The position numbers and the translations under genes were made by a program. The notes beneath the pieces were generated by a model. It worked only from the letters and a program-made list of their open reading frames with translations, was not told the origin of the DNA and made no database searches. 64,000 nt of DNA from Carposina sasakii (Eukaryota > Arthropoda > Insecta > Lepidoptera > Carposinidae): the NCBI GenBank assembly GCA_014607495.2, contig CP053152.1, forward strand, positions 5,580,001 to 5,644,000, given 5' to 3'. Positions 1 through 12,124 of the stretch are shown in pieces (positions within the stretch are counted from its first letter, which is position 1; each line of letters starts with the position of its first letter).

Positions 1-23
1 AATCATTCCTCTATGGTTTAGCC

Positions 24-397
24 TAGGGTTGCCATCTCAAAACTTTGAAAACCAGGATTTGAAGAAGAAATACCAGGACATTTCGATTTAAAGGACCATA
101 CATGTGCGAGTTCAGTGACAATACGACTGGAGAAGTGATGTGCGAATTTCAAAACATAGTTCTTTAACACATTCAGTGCCAGCGACTATGTATTTGCGTC
201 TTTTAGCTTTCCGAAGGTGCGCCTGACGTTTATTTGCGTCATGGCACTAGGCGTTGACCTGATGTCGGCACCATTAGAAAATCTGAAACTGAACCCTAAA
301 ACTCAGGCAGGACGATGCTTAAAAACTATCCAGGACAGCCCAGGATACCCCAAAAAGCAGGACATGTTCTGGGAAAACAGGACGGTTGGCAACCCTA
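24..397. mobile_element. Non-autonomous hAT-like element (MITE)
   Basis: The stretch is bounded by inverted ends TAGGGTTGCCA and TGGCAACCCTA. It is flanked by near-identical 8-base repeats, gtttagcc (16-23) and gtttaacc (398-405), one mismatch apart. TAGGGTTG-type ends with 8-bp target duplications are the hallmark of hAT transposons. The interior has several copies of a 'caggaca' motif near both ends and no transposase. Ends and duplications are seen directly; the superfamily is inferred. Confidence 0.75.
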
Positions 398-405
398 GTT
401 TAACC

Positions 406-2740
406 AAAAATATTTCCTTAGCCGTGTGTCTCGAATACCTGGCGTGGCATTCATTATAAACACATTAATGGTTCCACATGGCTCACAGTGTACCAGACAC
501 CGCCGATAGTATACTCGTAATTCCAAAACTTTGCATGAAATTGCCGAAGATTTACATTTAATAGTGCAACTTGGAAAATTTTCACCCACTTAGATATGCT
601 GTGCGTGTATGAGTTTCTTTAGATTATAGAAATGTATTCACAAAGCAATTATAATAACTAGGTAATCTATCTATAAAAAGTATTCCGTATGTACTATACT
701 AAAACTACCATTAAGTTCTCATACTTTCAGTATCATGTAAAAAAGTCATAATGTAAAAAATTCTCTGCGAAAATTAATAAAAAAAAGATAATCTAGTTAG
801 TTAGGTACCTACTAAGTATATTCAGTGCAACTTAACATGCATAACCAACCGTCCCTTCGCGATATTTTAGAACTGAAACTTTTTCGAATTTGTAAGCAAA
901 ACAGCGTGTCTCAAGTATCTCCGTAAACAGGTTTGTTTTATTCATTGCACATGTCGCGGTTAGTGGCGAATAATAAAAGATAAAATGGCAGCTACATACT
1001 AGAAGATACGTGCTAATATCCACGCTGAGCAATTATGAATCGAATCTGAGAAGGCAATATAAACTAATGGGTTCTTGGCGACTGTGAAATGGGACCAAAG
1101 TTGGCAATAAGAATCATTATAATTTCACCTTGTCGCTGGTCTGTATCCAATGACTTGAGATAAGAAGTCAGAAACTTTTATACAAAAACATAAGGCTATT
1201 TATTTCGTAATACTTATTTTTTTCCTGAAATAAGTTTTAAGAGATAAATAGCCTTCATATATGATATCCCATGCAGGCAGACATAATAGTGAATCAGTTC
1301 TAGAATAGTTTTGCTAGTAAGAACCACTCAAATTCTTAAACATAATCGGATTGGTGTATTTTATGCGAGGTTTACATCTTGCAGGGAACTAAAAGTTGTT
1401 AAAGTTCAATAAGTTCGGTTTTACTACTTGTACCGAGTTAAGGAATATTCCAGAGAATTTCTTATTCCATTTATTCTTGTATTGTTTATTGCGTAAACTC
1501 GGAACTGGTGTTCCTACTTATTGGAATTGAAAACTGCACGACCATAAAATCTTTACAGAAAATATCTCTTTGATGTACTTACCTTTATTTTCAATGCAGT
1601 ATGCTCATCGTAGTGTAAGGGACAAGACCGTACCTTTGCTCAGATTTGCAAAAGATCTTAGCAAATAAATACAGTGGCCTGGAAAGTATACTGTGACCCA
1701 GTTTAATGTGCAAATGGGTCAATTTTGAGCGGTGAAAATGCATGTTACTGTAAGAAGTGTGCTGTACGTTTCCACATACTCGTAAACGTGGTATTTTATA
1801 AAGTGTATAGATATATAAATGATCACTAGGTACCATAAAGTATTAATAACCGTTGGGTCGCTTATATTTTCAGTAATTATATTAATAAAGCGTAAAAATG
1901 ACATACTCGTACCTACGTACACTCTACCTGACAATATAATTACTCGTAGTAAGGGAACATAGAATAAAGTAGGGAGATATTGCTCGATCTATTTGTTGTG
2001 TCTATTTTTGAAACAAAAATAAGTAAAAGCAAATTCTATATTGTGCTGTTAGTAGGTAGATTCCTATTTATGACAACACGTTAGGTTCTTCCTTTGTTGG
2101 TAAAGAGTCTAATGAATAGTAGAATAAGTCTTGACAATTCTTTCGCCAATTCATGGGTATTGCGGCGGCAAATTTTACTGTCTAATGTGGCGTATTCCAT
2201 AATTGCCTGGGTATTTTAAATCAGTGAGACATAAATTGCTACATTATGCTTAAGTAGAAAGTAATTTCCCATAATTTTAAGGTTTTTTTTAAGTGTATTA
2301 ATGTTGCACAAATAATTTTATGCAACTTTAATAAAATTGTTGCTGCATATGATAAGAATAAATAAGTCATTGTAAAATCTAAAAAAAAGTAGTTATAGTA
2401 GTTTTGAGAGTGGAATAGAGCTTTTCCAGGGTACCTAAATAACAAATTGGTATTTTGTGTACAGGTTTAAATGATGATTTAATGAAATAATTTTATAAAT
2501 ACTGTTGAATGCCTCAAACTGAAACAAAATTAATATTGAATCGCGCAGAGCAATAAGTTTTACAATCAGCGCATTTAATAATAAAACTTGGAGCAAACTT
2601 TCTACTTTATAATCAAGTATCCGAGCTGGTTCTATGACATAACTATGTGACATCCTTTCCGACTCCAAATGGTTTTATTATGGAAATTCCTCTATTTGGT
2701 ACGTGCAGATAAGTGAAGGTTAAATTATACATGATAACAC
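406..2740. other. Non-coding AT-rich stretch
   Basis: I see no gene here. All ORFs are short and low-complexity. A weak imperfect inverted repeat lies at about 1185-1256 (aggctatttattt against aaatagcct). Nothing else is supportable. Confidence 0.5.
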
Positions 2741-2816
2741 GCGCTATCACAGTCTCGCTCGCTGCGGTCCTGAATAGCAACTAAATTGTTATCGATACCG
2801 ATATCGGGTGCAAAAA

Positions 2817-3190
2817 ACTTTTTTTTTTTTTTTATTATTCTTTAAATATTCTAGGACTTAAAATTAGGTACAACGTCCCACAAAACTGCTTGCGCCGTTT
2901 GACTGTGGGATCCGTGATTAATATTAAATACTATGTACTAGAGTGCGTTTCACCGTATAGCTCCCATGGAAGATGGCGCCCGTTACTATGTGCATGACCG
3001 CATTCTTTGTTTTACTGCATACTAAAAATGTTAGTTCTAAAATCAGGCCCAGGGACTATTCTGTGAAACGGATGACAATTATTATATATGAGTATATTAA
3101 AGTACGATAGTTAACTAATTATTAAATAATTATTCTGAAGTATAAAAGGCTAAGAAATTGAGTTTAATAAATAATGACAAGAATTTGAGT
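2817..3190 (-). mobile_element. Possible 3' UTR and poly-A tail of the adjacent LINE
   Basis: A run of T at about 2819-2833 on the + strand would be a poly-A tail for a minus-strand retrotransposon, and it sits downstream of the LINE reading frame at 3191. The block near 2870-2910 (cccacaaaactgcttgcgcc and the following tgtgggat) resembles a recurrent lepidopteran LINE 3' UTR. The link to the ORF is inferred from orientation and spacing only. Confidence 0.4.
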
Positions 3191-3805
3191 TTATATACTG
3201 TTAAGCAGATAGGAGTGTAGTGATTTTTTAAATTTGTTTTTATGTGTTTCCATTCTGATAGACGCAGGTAAGGCGTTAAGCAAGTATGGTAATCGTTTTT
3301 CAATGAGCCTGTCTCCATAATAATTGCTTACTCTGGGGACAGCGTACTTACCTGCGGCTATGGATCTGGTGTCATATGTTTGTCTCATTACATGACATAG
3401 GGTGCTATCTTGATTGTTATGCTGATTGACTAGAAATAAATATTTGTGTTTTAGGGTTGCCGGTAGAATTTTACATATTTTAAATAGCTTGTAATAATCA
3501 TCTTTACATTTATTTCTAGTTTGGTTAGTTACTAATAGCTTAAGAAATCTAATTTGTAGTTTTTCAATTTTTTCCATATTTGTTTTAAACGTGAGGCCAT
3601 AACAGTCAAGGGAGTAACTCAGGGTAGGTTCTACTAGGGATTTGTAGATACATTTTAGGGTACTTATTGGGACCCTGAAACTTAGGTGATAAAATCTACC
3701 AAGTAGGATTCTTAATTTACTGCATATGAAATCTATATGGGATGACCATGAGAAGCTTTCATCTATTTTCATGCCAAGCTTTGTTGCTTTGTATCTTCTC
3801 GATTA
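3191..3805 (-). pseudogene. C-terminal part of a jockey/CR1-like LINE reverse transcriptase
   Basis: An open frame of 193 codons (3191-3772), extending about ten more codons upstream to a stop near 3805, matches the region after the RT domain of jockey/CR1-like non-LTR retrotransposons. It has a (KLG)MKIDESFSWSSHI start, a 'CSKLRILLGRFYHL' segment, 'LVEPTLSYSLDCYG', and an 'IEKLQIRFLKLL' helix followed by a tail ending 'KKSLHSYLLNSI'. The palm motif FADD and the endonuclease are absent, so this is a 5'-truncated copy. Assignment to jockey rather than CR1 or R1 is uncertain. Confidence 0.75.
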
Positions 3806-4044
3806 TATTTCGGCATCGTATCCTAGCGAGTTGATACAAGCGGTAAACATCCGAAATAGCAACACTAGGATGGCAGCACTGCGGTTGTACCCAGCTAGTA
3901 CGACCAGTGTGTTGATTCTGTCGCGTATAAACTCTACAACTTTACTAATAAAACTTACAAGGGCGCTAGTTTGTACGAGGTACTGCAGGATAGTAATACT
4001 TTTCATAAAGTACCTTCAGTTTCAGCCGGGGTGGTTGTGTTGGC

Positions 4045-4190
4045 GGTAGTATAATATTGACCGGGCACGGAGCGCGCGCCGCCCGGCTCAGTCTCATCCC
4101 GTGCGTCGTGCCGCACGCACGTCTTTCCTGCACCAATGACAGTCGCCGCCGCATTCTAACGACAGCCGACAACAAAACGCGCCAAAACCT
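4045..4190. promoter_or_regulatory. GC- and CpG-rich island, possible promoter
   Basis: A short block clearly richer in GC and CpG than its surroundings, with gcgcgccgcc and gtgcgtcgtgccgcacgca runs and a TCAGTC initiator-like match. No ORF with family resemblance starts here. It could be a distant 5' exon or promoter, or a GC-rich MITE. Seen: base composition. Inferred: function. Confidence 0.25.
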
Positions 4191-4199
4191 TTAAAAAAT

Positions 4200-5390
4200 T
4201 ATAGAAAATAACTGTTAAAAATACTGTTTTTTAATTTGGAACTGGCATTTACAAGATTTAAATACGCGCGATGAAGAAATAAAACTAAATGGTTGTTGTG
4301 TTGCTAGTATAATGTGAGAGCAACTAATGCTGGAGCTTTGTATAGGCGGCTGTGCTAACGGTAAGACTTGTAGATATGTAGAGCATATAGTAAATATTCA
4401 AGTAGGTACTAGTACGTGCATGTCAAGGCCAAACGCTCAAGGCCTTGAAACATAGTTTGTGGAGGCTGCATTGCATGATCTAATAAGAAAACGTGATATC
4501 TCCTGTAGTTAGAAAGATATATATTTACGGACAGATTTGTGAGATCAATGCAAGTTGAACCTTTTTCAATTTAGCGAAAATTCGTTTGTAAGTTGTTATT
4601 TTATTGACGTATAAGTTAAATATTTTATTTTGACAAAAATATTCAGGTTTTGCAATATTGGAAAATGTGCATGCAGAGACAAAATTTCATGATCAAACGA
4701 ACAAACAAGTATGTTGCAAGGCTATGCACATTATTATATTACATTTAAAATTATATTTTGTACCTCGAGTATTCATATTACTGTGAGTACAAACGAGCAT
4801 ACAAAATACAAAGGACCTATTATGAACTAGTTAGTACGAAAACACCGACAATGGAGAGCCTATGGCATGACTTCCACAATGGCTGGAGTACGTAGTAACT
4901 TTCATTGACTACGGCTCTACGACTACGGCGTAGTCCGTAGCATTCGTAGCGCGCTCGTGTTTTTATAAGTCAATTATTCACTAACTGGAACATAATTATT
5001 ACGCTTATTAATTATTATCTAAAATTTATAGAATAATATTAACATACATACATATATATAGTCACGCCCATTATCAGACAATTGACAAAAGTGTGCAATA
5101 ATAATAATTAACGGAAAAATATTATAAAAATATAGATATAAGATACGCTTTAGGTGCAATAGACAATTACGGTTGAGAGTTTATATAATAGAATTTTTAT
5201 GATTAAATTAAGCAGTTTTCTATCTTAAACTATTGTGTCGGGTGAAATTATGGATCAATCTAGGTTTATTTCAATACAGTTATTTTTTCTTTTTGTGGCA
5301 GTTTAGCTTGATAGTCCTAGCTAAAATTTACCAAAACGTCTGTCGATTAGGATACTTTTGAATCGTAGGTATTTCTTTCACATTTATTAT
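4200..5390. other. Non-coding AT-rich stretch
   Basis: No gene seen. A local cluster of repeated 'ctacg/cgtag' words (about 4898-4950) makes a small GC-rich palindromic patch; otherwise the stretch is AT-rich sequence. Confidence 0.45.
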
Positions 5391-5394
5391 AGAA

Positions 5395-5590
5395 CTAGTA
5401 GACATCCGCAGCCCTGACCTCGTGGACTGCAGAAAAATACATATGTTTTCGGAATATAAAGTAGCATAATTTCATGTCGTTTCTCAGGCCATCTGAATAT
5501 CTATGTAGGTACAAAAATTCATTTAATTCGGATTAGTAGTTTTGGTGTAACAGACAGACAGCTATAATAAGTATTTAGTAAAGATAGTGT
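5395..5590 (-). mobile_element. Degenerate Helitron-like element
   Basis: Read on the minus strand it ends with CTAG preceded by the decayed family end (GTCCACG-like hairpin, 'ctgcagtccacg'). The interior keeps a 'gaatataaagtagcataatt' block related to the better copies nearby. Short and diverged. Confidence 0.5.
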
Positions 5591-5661
5591 AGAATAAATT
5601 TAACACGTGGACAAGGTCGTGGGCGGCCGCTATAGAAAAGTGTTGTTTTTAGACTCTATAA

Positions 5662-5994
5662 TCTATACATATATTAAAAATGTAATAGATCGCTGTCTGT
5701 ACATGGAAGATATATAAGAAAAAGTATTATAGAATACCTTTATCAACCCAATAGTACCCAAAACAATGATTTTTGGAATTTTTGTCTGTTTGTCTGTGCG
5801 TTTGTGCACGATAATCTCAGAAACGGCTGAACCGATTTCGATGCAGTTTTCAGGAATATATTGTGACAGGTCCCAGTTAACATATAGGCTTTATTTATCT
5901 TTTTTTTATCCCGGGAAAATGTTTTTATCCCGGATAATTTCGACATTTTGTTTTTTCTGTAGTCCACGCGGACGGAGTCGCGGGTGTCCACTAG
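5662..5994 (+). mobile_element. Helitron-like non-autonomous element, subfamily A
   Basis: It starts TCTATACATATATTAAA after an A and ends CTAG before a T, as Helitrons do when inserting between A and T. The 3' end carries the GTCC-ACGC-GGAC hairpin, and the interior has 'atcccgggaaaatgttttta' and 'cggataatttcgaca'. About 330 bp, with no RepHel protein. A long open frame inside it (5766-6158) is a by-product of the repeat. Close relatives lie at 11859-12122 (reverse) and about 54785-55109. Confidence 0.8.
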
Positions 5995-6224
5995 TAAATA
6001 ATAAAAAATTAGATTCGAACTCAACTTGCAGTTGGTTTGACACGACCATGACAGTTTATAATTTATTTATTTATTTATTTGCTTACATTATTTATTATAC
6101 TATACCTATAAGTAGTAAAATTTCAATAAGTTGGTTACATTACATTGCTAACATTTAGGTTAAATTCTTTAGGCTAGTAAAGCTAGACGTATGCTTGGAC
6201 ACAGCATTGATTGACGCGCCAATT

Positions 6225-6905
6225 TACCCAATAAAGTGCAAATTGCATACTCATTTATTTTTGTCACAAACATACAATTATCTAGCAACCGGTGACATAA
6301 TTCAATGGAAAAAGTTATCAGCGCCAGGGTTATTTTCCAACTTGCGACCAGACTACAACCGGTTTTTAAACATAAAACACAGCTACACGATCAATTTAAC
6401 AAAAAATTATCTATGCGCCGAATTTAAAGAATAATCTATTTATATAAAGTGGTATCATGTGAAAAGTCATGTTTCACATCGACTATCGCGGAATTACAAT
6501 GCCAAAAATAAGCTTACGTTGAGACTATCCGCTACGACTGAAATACGGTCGGCAATCTGCTTCAGTATTATAAGAATTTATTAACATCTCAGCCCGCTAT
6601 GCCAAACATGATTGTTAGGATCTCCTTGTGTTCCTGCAGGTTTTAACTACCCAATTTTAGGAACATAAATACATAAAGGTCACGCGCATTATTCCCCAAG
6701 AAGGTTGGGCAGAGGTGTGCAAATTATACACCCACTTCTACCTATCAAGTCCCACGTGGTAAGTAGTGAGCCTACCGCCGCTTTTCGGGCACAAATATAA
6801 CAATCTAGCGACCGGTAACGAATCCAATAGGAAATGTTTCCGTGCTAAATAGGAGTTATGAGCTATTTAGCGTCAGAGTCCCAAGTTATTAGTCGAACCC
6901 ACTTA
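6225..6905. repeat. Two related dispersed-repeat fragments
   Basis: 6255-6320 and 6785-6835 share a block with 'caatcta-gc-accggt' and a following 'caat-gga-aa' block. The second is preceded by 'ccccaagaaggttgggcaga', which resembles a recurrent lepidopteran repeat. Boundaries are not clear and family is not assigned. Confidence 0.35.
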
Positions 6906-7672
6906 CACCAATTTCAGGAGCACAGCCTAATAATATTTTAATCTAACAAAAAAATGTTAGCCGAGCAATAACTCGGACCTCACCTCGTGACCTTAGCAAA
7001 CTGGAAGGGTTTAAGCACGCAATTATCAAACTTTTTAATTAAAAACCCTCCAGAATTTGTTTGCAGTACAACAAGGCAACTGTACCTAATATTAACGAGT
7101 GTACTAATCAGACAGACTTTTGTGTTGAACTTTTTGCTGCCGACTATTTGTTAAAGTGAAGCAAGTAACGTTTATTACAAAACTTGGGTGTTCAAAATGT
7201 CTAGCAAAATAACTAGGTAATTAACTTTTGAATTTGCTGATTGCTTGGTTCATGTTTTTAAATAGTTAATGGTAACGGTCACTATATTAAATTATACTAC
7301 TTTTATCAGATTCGGCAATCAACGCAATTCCTTGCTAATTTGTAGGAACAATATGTCAAATCTCTAGTAAATTAACAGCTAATGTCGAAATGTCGTGATC
7401 GTGTCGTTGTCGTGTCGTCTAGGGGATAAACGGCCAATGGCTAATTTCAATATTGGAGATCAAAAAGAATCTCGCATTTTTAATTACATTAATTTGGAAA
7501 TTTTGTATGTAAACAATAAAATTATAGATTAAATCTGTAACACCGAGATTGGTTAATGAAATTGGCTGTTAGTCGGTGGTCAATAGTTTATTAGCTTTCG
7601 ATGAACTGGCTATACTACTCGTATAAAATCAACCATGATATTTGCGCTATTAATGAGAATTCAATTCAATAA

Positions 7673-7818
7673 TCCTACTTATCTTACAAACGTTTATGAG
7701 AATTAATGTTTATGACTATTACACTCCAAACTTACTGAACGGATTTTGATTAAAAGTGGCATATAGGCTATAATACTTTATTATAATTTACGCAGGCAAA
7801 GTTACATCCGTCCGCTAG
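7673..7818 (+). mobile_element. Degenerate short Helitron-like element
   Basis: Starts TCCTACTTATCTTACAAACG, keeps 'actgaacggattttgattaa' and 'ataggctata', and ends 'cgtccgctag'. This is the usual start, middle and end order of lepidopteran Helitron-like repeats, reduced to about 145 bp. Confidence 0.55.
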
Positions 7819-7819
7819 T

Positions 7820-9090
7820 ATAGAATAAATTTTCAGAACAGTACTTACGGCGTCAATAGGTATAAATGGGCTAAGTCTAAATATTCCAAATGGTACAAGC
7901 TGGCACGTATATGTACTAATCGTTTTATGCCTAAAATTGTTAGTACAGACAGGTTTTACTTACTTGCAAGATGTTTAATATTGATGATGATAAACAATGT
8001 TTATCATTTATACGTCTGAAGTAAGTGATGGTTTGATATTTAATGGTGTGATGATGTTTGAATGTGATGGAGAAATATTACATATCTAAATATAGCGAGA
8101 ACTTAAAGCTGTCTATGGGTCTAAAGAGAATAGATTGTGGTTTCATTATATTTGATGCAAACCGCTTAGATACAAAAAATTGGCGACTCATATATTTCGG
8201 AGTGAACTTTACGTTATTACTATTCAGGATTTATTATCTTTGACCCAGTACTTCTATACCCGTCTGTTGTTGTTGTATGGTTTTCATCAGTCTTATCTGA
8301 CTAATAATCAAATTACAAATTACATCCGACAAAAATGAAAAATGGAGGACGCTTTTACTATCTTGCTGTAATAATAAAATTATAATAGCAAATATTTAAA
8401 ACCAACCAATACAAAGCGTCAGGTAATCATCAATTAAAATGTAGGTAATAGGGGTTATGTTATGGAGGGACAATACTTTCGCGTGCCTGCACTACGTGTG
8501 TTCTAAAATAAAAATGACAAAAGTGGGACAACAAAATGCTGTCCCATTTCTGTCAGACCTTGAGTTAAGGGTTAGATACATTAATCACGCGAACACGAAC
8601 TTTTAACCCTTTATTTAATTAGCGGAGCTACTGTAGAAAATTTCCGACACATTATTAGTTACTCTATTGTTTACCTTTAAAAGTTTTAATGGTTTATTGG
8701 TAGTTTTTATTCTACTTTTGTCAGGTTTATCGAAAATGTTGAACAAATTTTATCGTGTTGTATACCTACCTATACACGTAACTGACTAGGTAGTAAAGTT
8801 AGTTTGTAGCGAATGAAAACAGTACTTGTAATGCACCAAGTTATAGTTACCTACTTGTACTAGTTAGAAAATTAGGAACTTCAACAAAATTTGTTTTATT
8901 GGAGGTTTTGAAAATACCTAATTTTGGCACATTCAGATCTATATTAATATGACATGCCTGCCGACATTACATCAAGTAGTTATATTAAAATGGTATGTTC
9001 CTTTTAGCTAGCGCATAGAATAATCTAGAGCAACTTGTAAATCTTGATGTAGGTACATGCAAGTTTTTAAATCAGGCTTCCTTGTAGATA
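7820..9090. other. Non-coding stretch
   Basis: No gene seen. A small stem-loop is possible at about 8514-8562 (aatgacaaaagtgggaca against tgtcccatttctgtca). The rest is AT-rich and unassigned. Confidence 0.4.
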
Positions 9091-9092
9091 CA

Positions 9093-9290
9093 GTGCAACC
9101 TTAATATAACGACTTCGTCGATTTAACAAATTTTTTGTTTACCCCCTTGAATTGTCCATAAGAGTCAAATGTAAAATATACTTTTAAATTGCGAACATTT
9201 TTTGCGAACAACCTCTTTATAACGAATTTTCGACTATCAAGAAAAAGCATGAATACCTCTAATTAACGAATTTTGTCAACCAAAACCTTA
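9093..9290 (+). mobile_element. Possible Tigger/pogo-type terminal fragment
   Basis: The segment starts 'cagtgcaaccttaatataac' and continues with repeated 'aacgaattt' words. This resembles pogo/Tigger ends (CAGT-AACCTCGAT-TAACGAA style). No matching opposite end was found, so this would be a solo or decayed end. Confidence 0.35.
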
Positions 9291-9367
9291 TTTAACTATC
9301 TATTAGGTACACTTAGTTACAGTACTGAAGCCTATTAACATAGGCACTGTATATTCTACGTATCCTA

Positions 9368-9605
9368 TCCTACTAATATTATAAATGCGAAAGTTTGTGA
9401 GTATGGATGGATGGATGTTTGTTACTCTTACACGTAAAAACGGCTAGAGCGATTTTAATAAAATTTTGTATAGAGTTACTCGTAACTGACACCCTGGATT
9501 AACACATAGGCTACTTTTTATCCCGGAAAAATATTTTATCCCGGATAATTTCGACATTTTGTTTTTTTTTGCAGTCCACGTGGACGAAATCGCGGGCGTC
9601 CACTA
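9368..9605 (+). mobile_element. Helitron-like non-autonomous element, subfamily B
   Basis: Starts TCCTACTAATATTATAAA, then 'gcgaaagtttgtgagtatgg', a short ggat run, 'acaccctggattaacacata', 'cggataatttcgacatt', the GTCCACG-TGGAC hairpin, and ends CTAG followed by T. Full-length 238-bp copy of the common lepidopteran TC...CTAG repeat. Confidence 0.85.
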
Positions 9606-9609
9606 GTGT

Positions 9610-10945
9610 TTTAATATAAAGCCCAGTTCTAAAAATCCGTGGTAAGGACTTAGTTATTGCAACCGACCATGAGAATGTTGCAGAAGAACTCTATTAACAA
9701 TTTGTTGGTTAGGTACTTTTTTATTTCGTGCTAAAAGTAGAAGTACCTTCGGGCTGCCATTTCACCAGAGATTGATCCAAGATATCGATACGCACACGCA
9801 ACCATAGCAATGAAACAGCTATCTCATCTTCGGTGGAAATGGCACGATGTAAGTCAAACTTGCATGCACTTGCCTAACCTCATGAACTAAGCGAAGAGTG
9901 CACGCTTACCGTCTCGAACTTTAGAAGTTCCGATGTAGCTTTCGAAGAAATACCTAGTAAGCGGTTTAGATTCAAATACTAAATCACAAGTAGTGGGTAT
10001 TCCTTTTGTAATCCTGAATATATGGCAGATATATTACACTATAACTTATGTAGTCGCGAAATGAGAATTTTCCTTGGATTTCAAATTGATATCTTTACAG
10101 CTGACTTTGCGAGATTCTAAGCATATTTCAGATTTGATCTTCAATTGTTTTAATACATAATATCTGGATGTAAAAAAATCTGAAATTCATATCGGTCTCT
10201 AGTGTTATCATTAACTGTAGAATGGAAACCACATGGGTATTGTTAATTTTGGTTCTTCAATAATAACCTCAGTGTCATCACACTGATAACACAGACTACA
10301 GAAATAGCATACATAAACTTTGATATCCAATAATTTCACCTTGTTACAAAATTACTCCATCGGGCATCCCGCGATTAAATATTTAAAACACAAGTCTACG
10401 TTACGCTGTTATTGACGTTTCTCAGTACAAGGCTGGATCATGACGTCAAAAAGTGTATTCTAGTAGTGCCAGATTTTGTTTTCTAAGATTTAATGCTTCA
10501 TTAGAAGAGACGTAATACGAGTATGCACAAAAATAAACAAAGAATATACCTACTTGAAATAATGTACATAGACAATGGACAAAGGCGAACCTATCATAAT
10601 TTTTTTCTTTAATACCAGAAACTTCAGTTCTTTCAAGATTTTACAATATCATGAGCCTGTTTTCGATTCTTCACGATAATTTTAAAATCTTCTACTACCC
10701 TACTGATGAATTTATTGTACCTCTAGCAGGTTCTTTCAGAGTCTGGTTAATAGTTAATTTTCATTCGTTACTTTGCAAACTACGGAGAACATTAAATAGT
10801 AATGTGATATTTTCTTAATAAACTTAAAGTTATCTTCATTTGGACTAATGCCTTTTGAGTTAAACTTCCACAAAATACCCAACTTCGCAATCTCGATCCA
10901 AACTTTAAACGTGGAAGAACTAACTTAGAAAGCATTCATAATTTA
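9610..10945. other. Non-coding stretch
   Basis: No gene or well-defined repeat recognised. Confidence 0.4.
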
Positions 10946-10948
10946 TAA

Positions 10949-11245
10949 TCTTAATATATATAAATCTCGTGTCACAATGTTTGTCCTCAATGGACTCCTA
11001 AACCACTTAACCGATTATAATAAAATTCGCACACCATGTGCAGTTCGATCCAACTTGAGAGATAGGATAGTTTAAATCTCAAATTATAGTCGCAATTTTA
11101 ATTTATTGCTAATTATTTGTCTGTTATACCTTTCGACTTGGTTGAGTAAGTAATCAATAGATGGCGCTGCTTTGGTAAACCGACAAACGTGTCATATAAG
11201 CTACAATTCAATTTCCACGCGGACGAAGTCGCGGGCGTCCACTAT
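10949..11245 (+). mobile_element. Helitron-like element, subfamily C
   Basis: Starts TCTTAATATATATAAATC then 'tcgtgtcacaatgtttgtcc', and ends with 'ccacgcggacgaagtcgcgg' and cgtccacta. The final G of CTAG is changed. Same 3' hairpin as subfamilies A and B, different 5' half. Confidence 0.75.
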
Positions 11246-11858
11246 TTACTATATAACTCGAACTGTTTTATTGTTCTAAGGTTTGATTATGAAACCCTAC
11301 GGTTTCGTTAATTGAGTAATTCTGAGAAAACTTCGTATCCAGTCGGTGATTAATTTTGGTATATTCGTAGAATCAGATTTGGCCTATGTTGTTTTACTTC
11401 GAGTGTACATACCTAATATGTGGGATTTTTAAAGAATTAAAACCCTAACACCCTGAGTGCCTTTGCAGTGTTAGGAATGACGAGAAAGTATACAGGTTTT
11501 TTATATGGTTACTGCTAATGGTCCTAAATTATTTCGTGATGAATGGTATGGGTGGGTGTTCTTTTTAATATAGTCCTAAAATATAAAAAAAATAGAGTAG
11601 GTACTTAAATATTATATAGGTAGAGACCTAATTTGCTAGAAACATGAAATCTACATTACAAACGTACTTTAATGAAAAAAAAAACAATAAATTCTTTCAT
11701 TACTTTTGTATTTTAATATTAAAATAATTTGAAATAAATAAGGGTTTAATGAAAAATCTATTTATATTTATTTTGCTTTACACTTTACATCACAATATCG
11801 TTGTTGAATAATAAAAACATAGAAAATAACCACATTGCATAGAAGTTATATTATAATA

Positions 11859-12122
11859 CTAGTGGACGCCCGCGACTCCGTCCGCATGGACTACAGAAAA
11901 AAAAACAAAATATCGAAATTATCCGGGATAAAAACATTTTCCCGGGGTACAAAGTAGCCTATATATTAAGTGGGACCTGTCACAATATATTCCTGAATAC
12001 TGCATCGAAATCGGTTCCGCCGTTTCTGAGATTAGCGTGCACAAACGCACAGACAAACCGACAAATAGACAAACCGACAAACAGACAAAAATTCCAAAAA
12101 TCATTGTTTTGGGTACTATTGA
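11859..12122 (-). mobile_element. Helitron-like element, subfamily A (reverse)
   Basis: Reverse-oriented relative of the element at 5662-5994: CTAG end at 11859 and decayed hairpin. The interior 'ccaaaaatcattgttttggg' is shared. The 5' portion upstream of that block is missing, so the copy is truncated. Confidence 0.75.
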
Positions 12123-12124
12123 AC

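Noticed and set aside
5766..6158. Open frame of 130 codons on the + strand
   Set aside because: It lies within and just beyond a Helitron-like repeat; the same frame pieces recur in the copies at 11919 and 54762. No protein family features.
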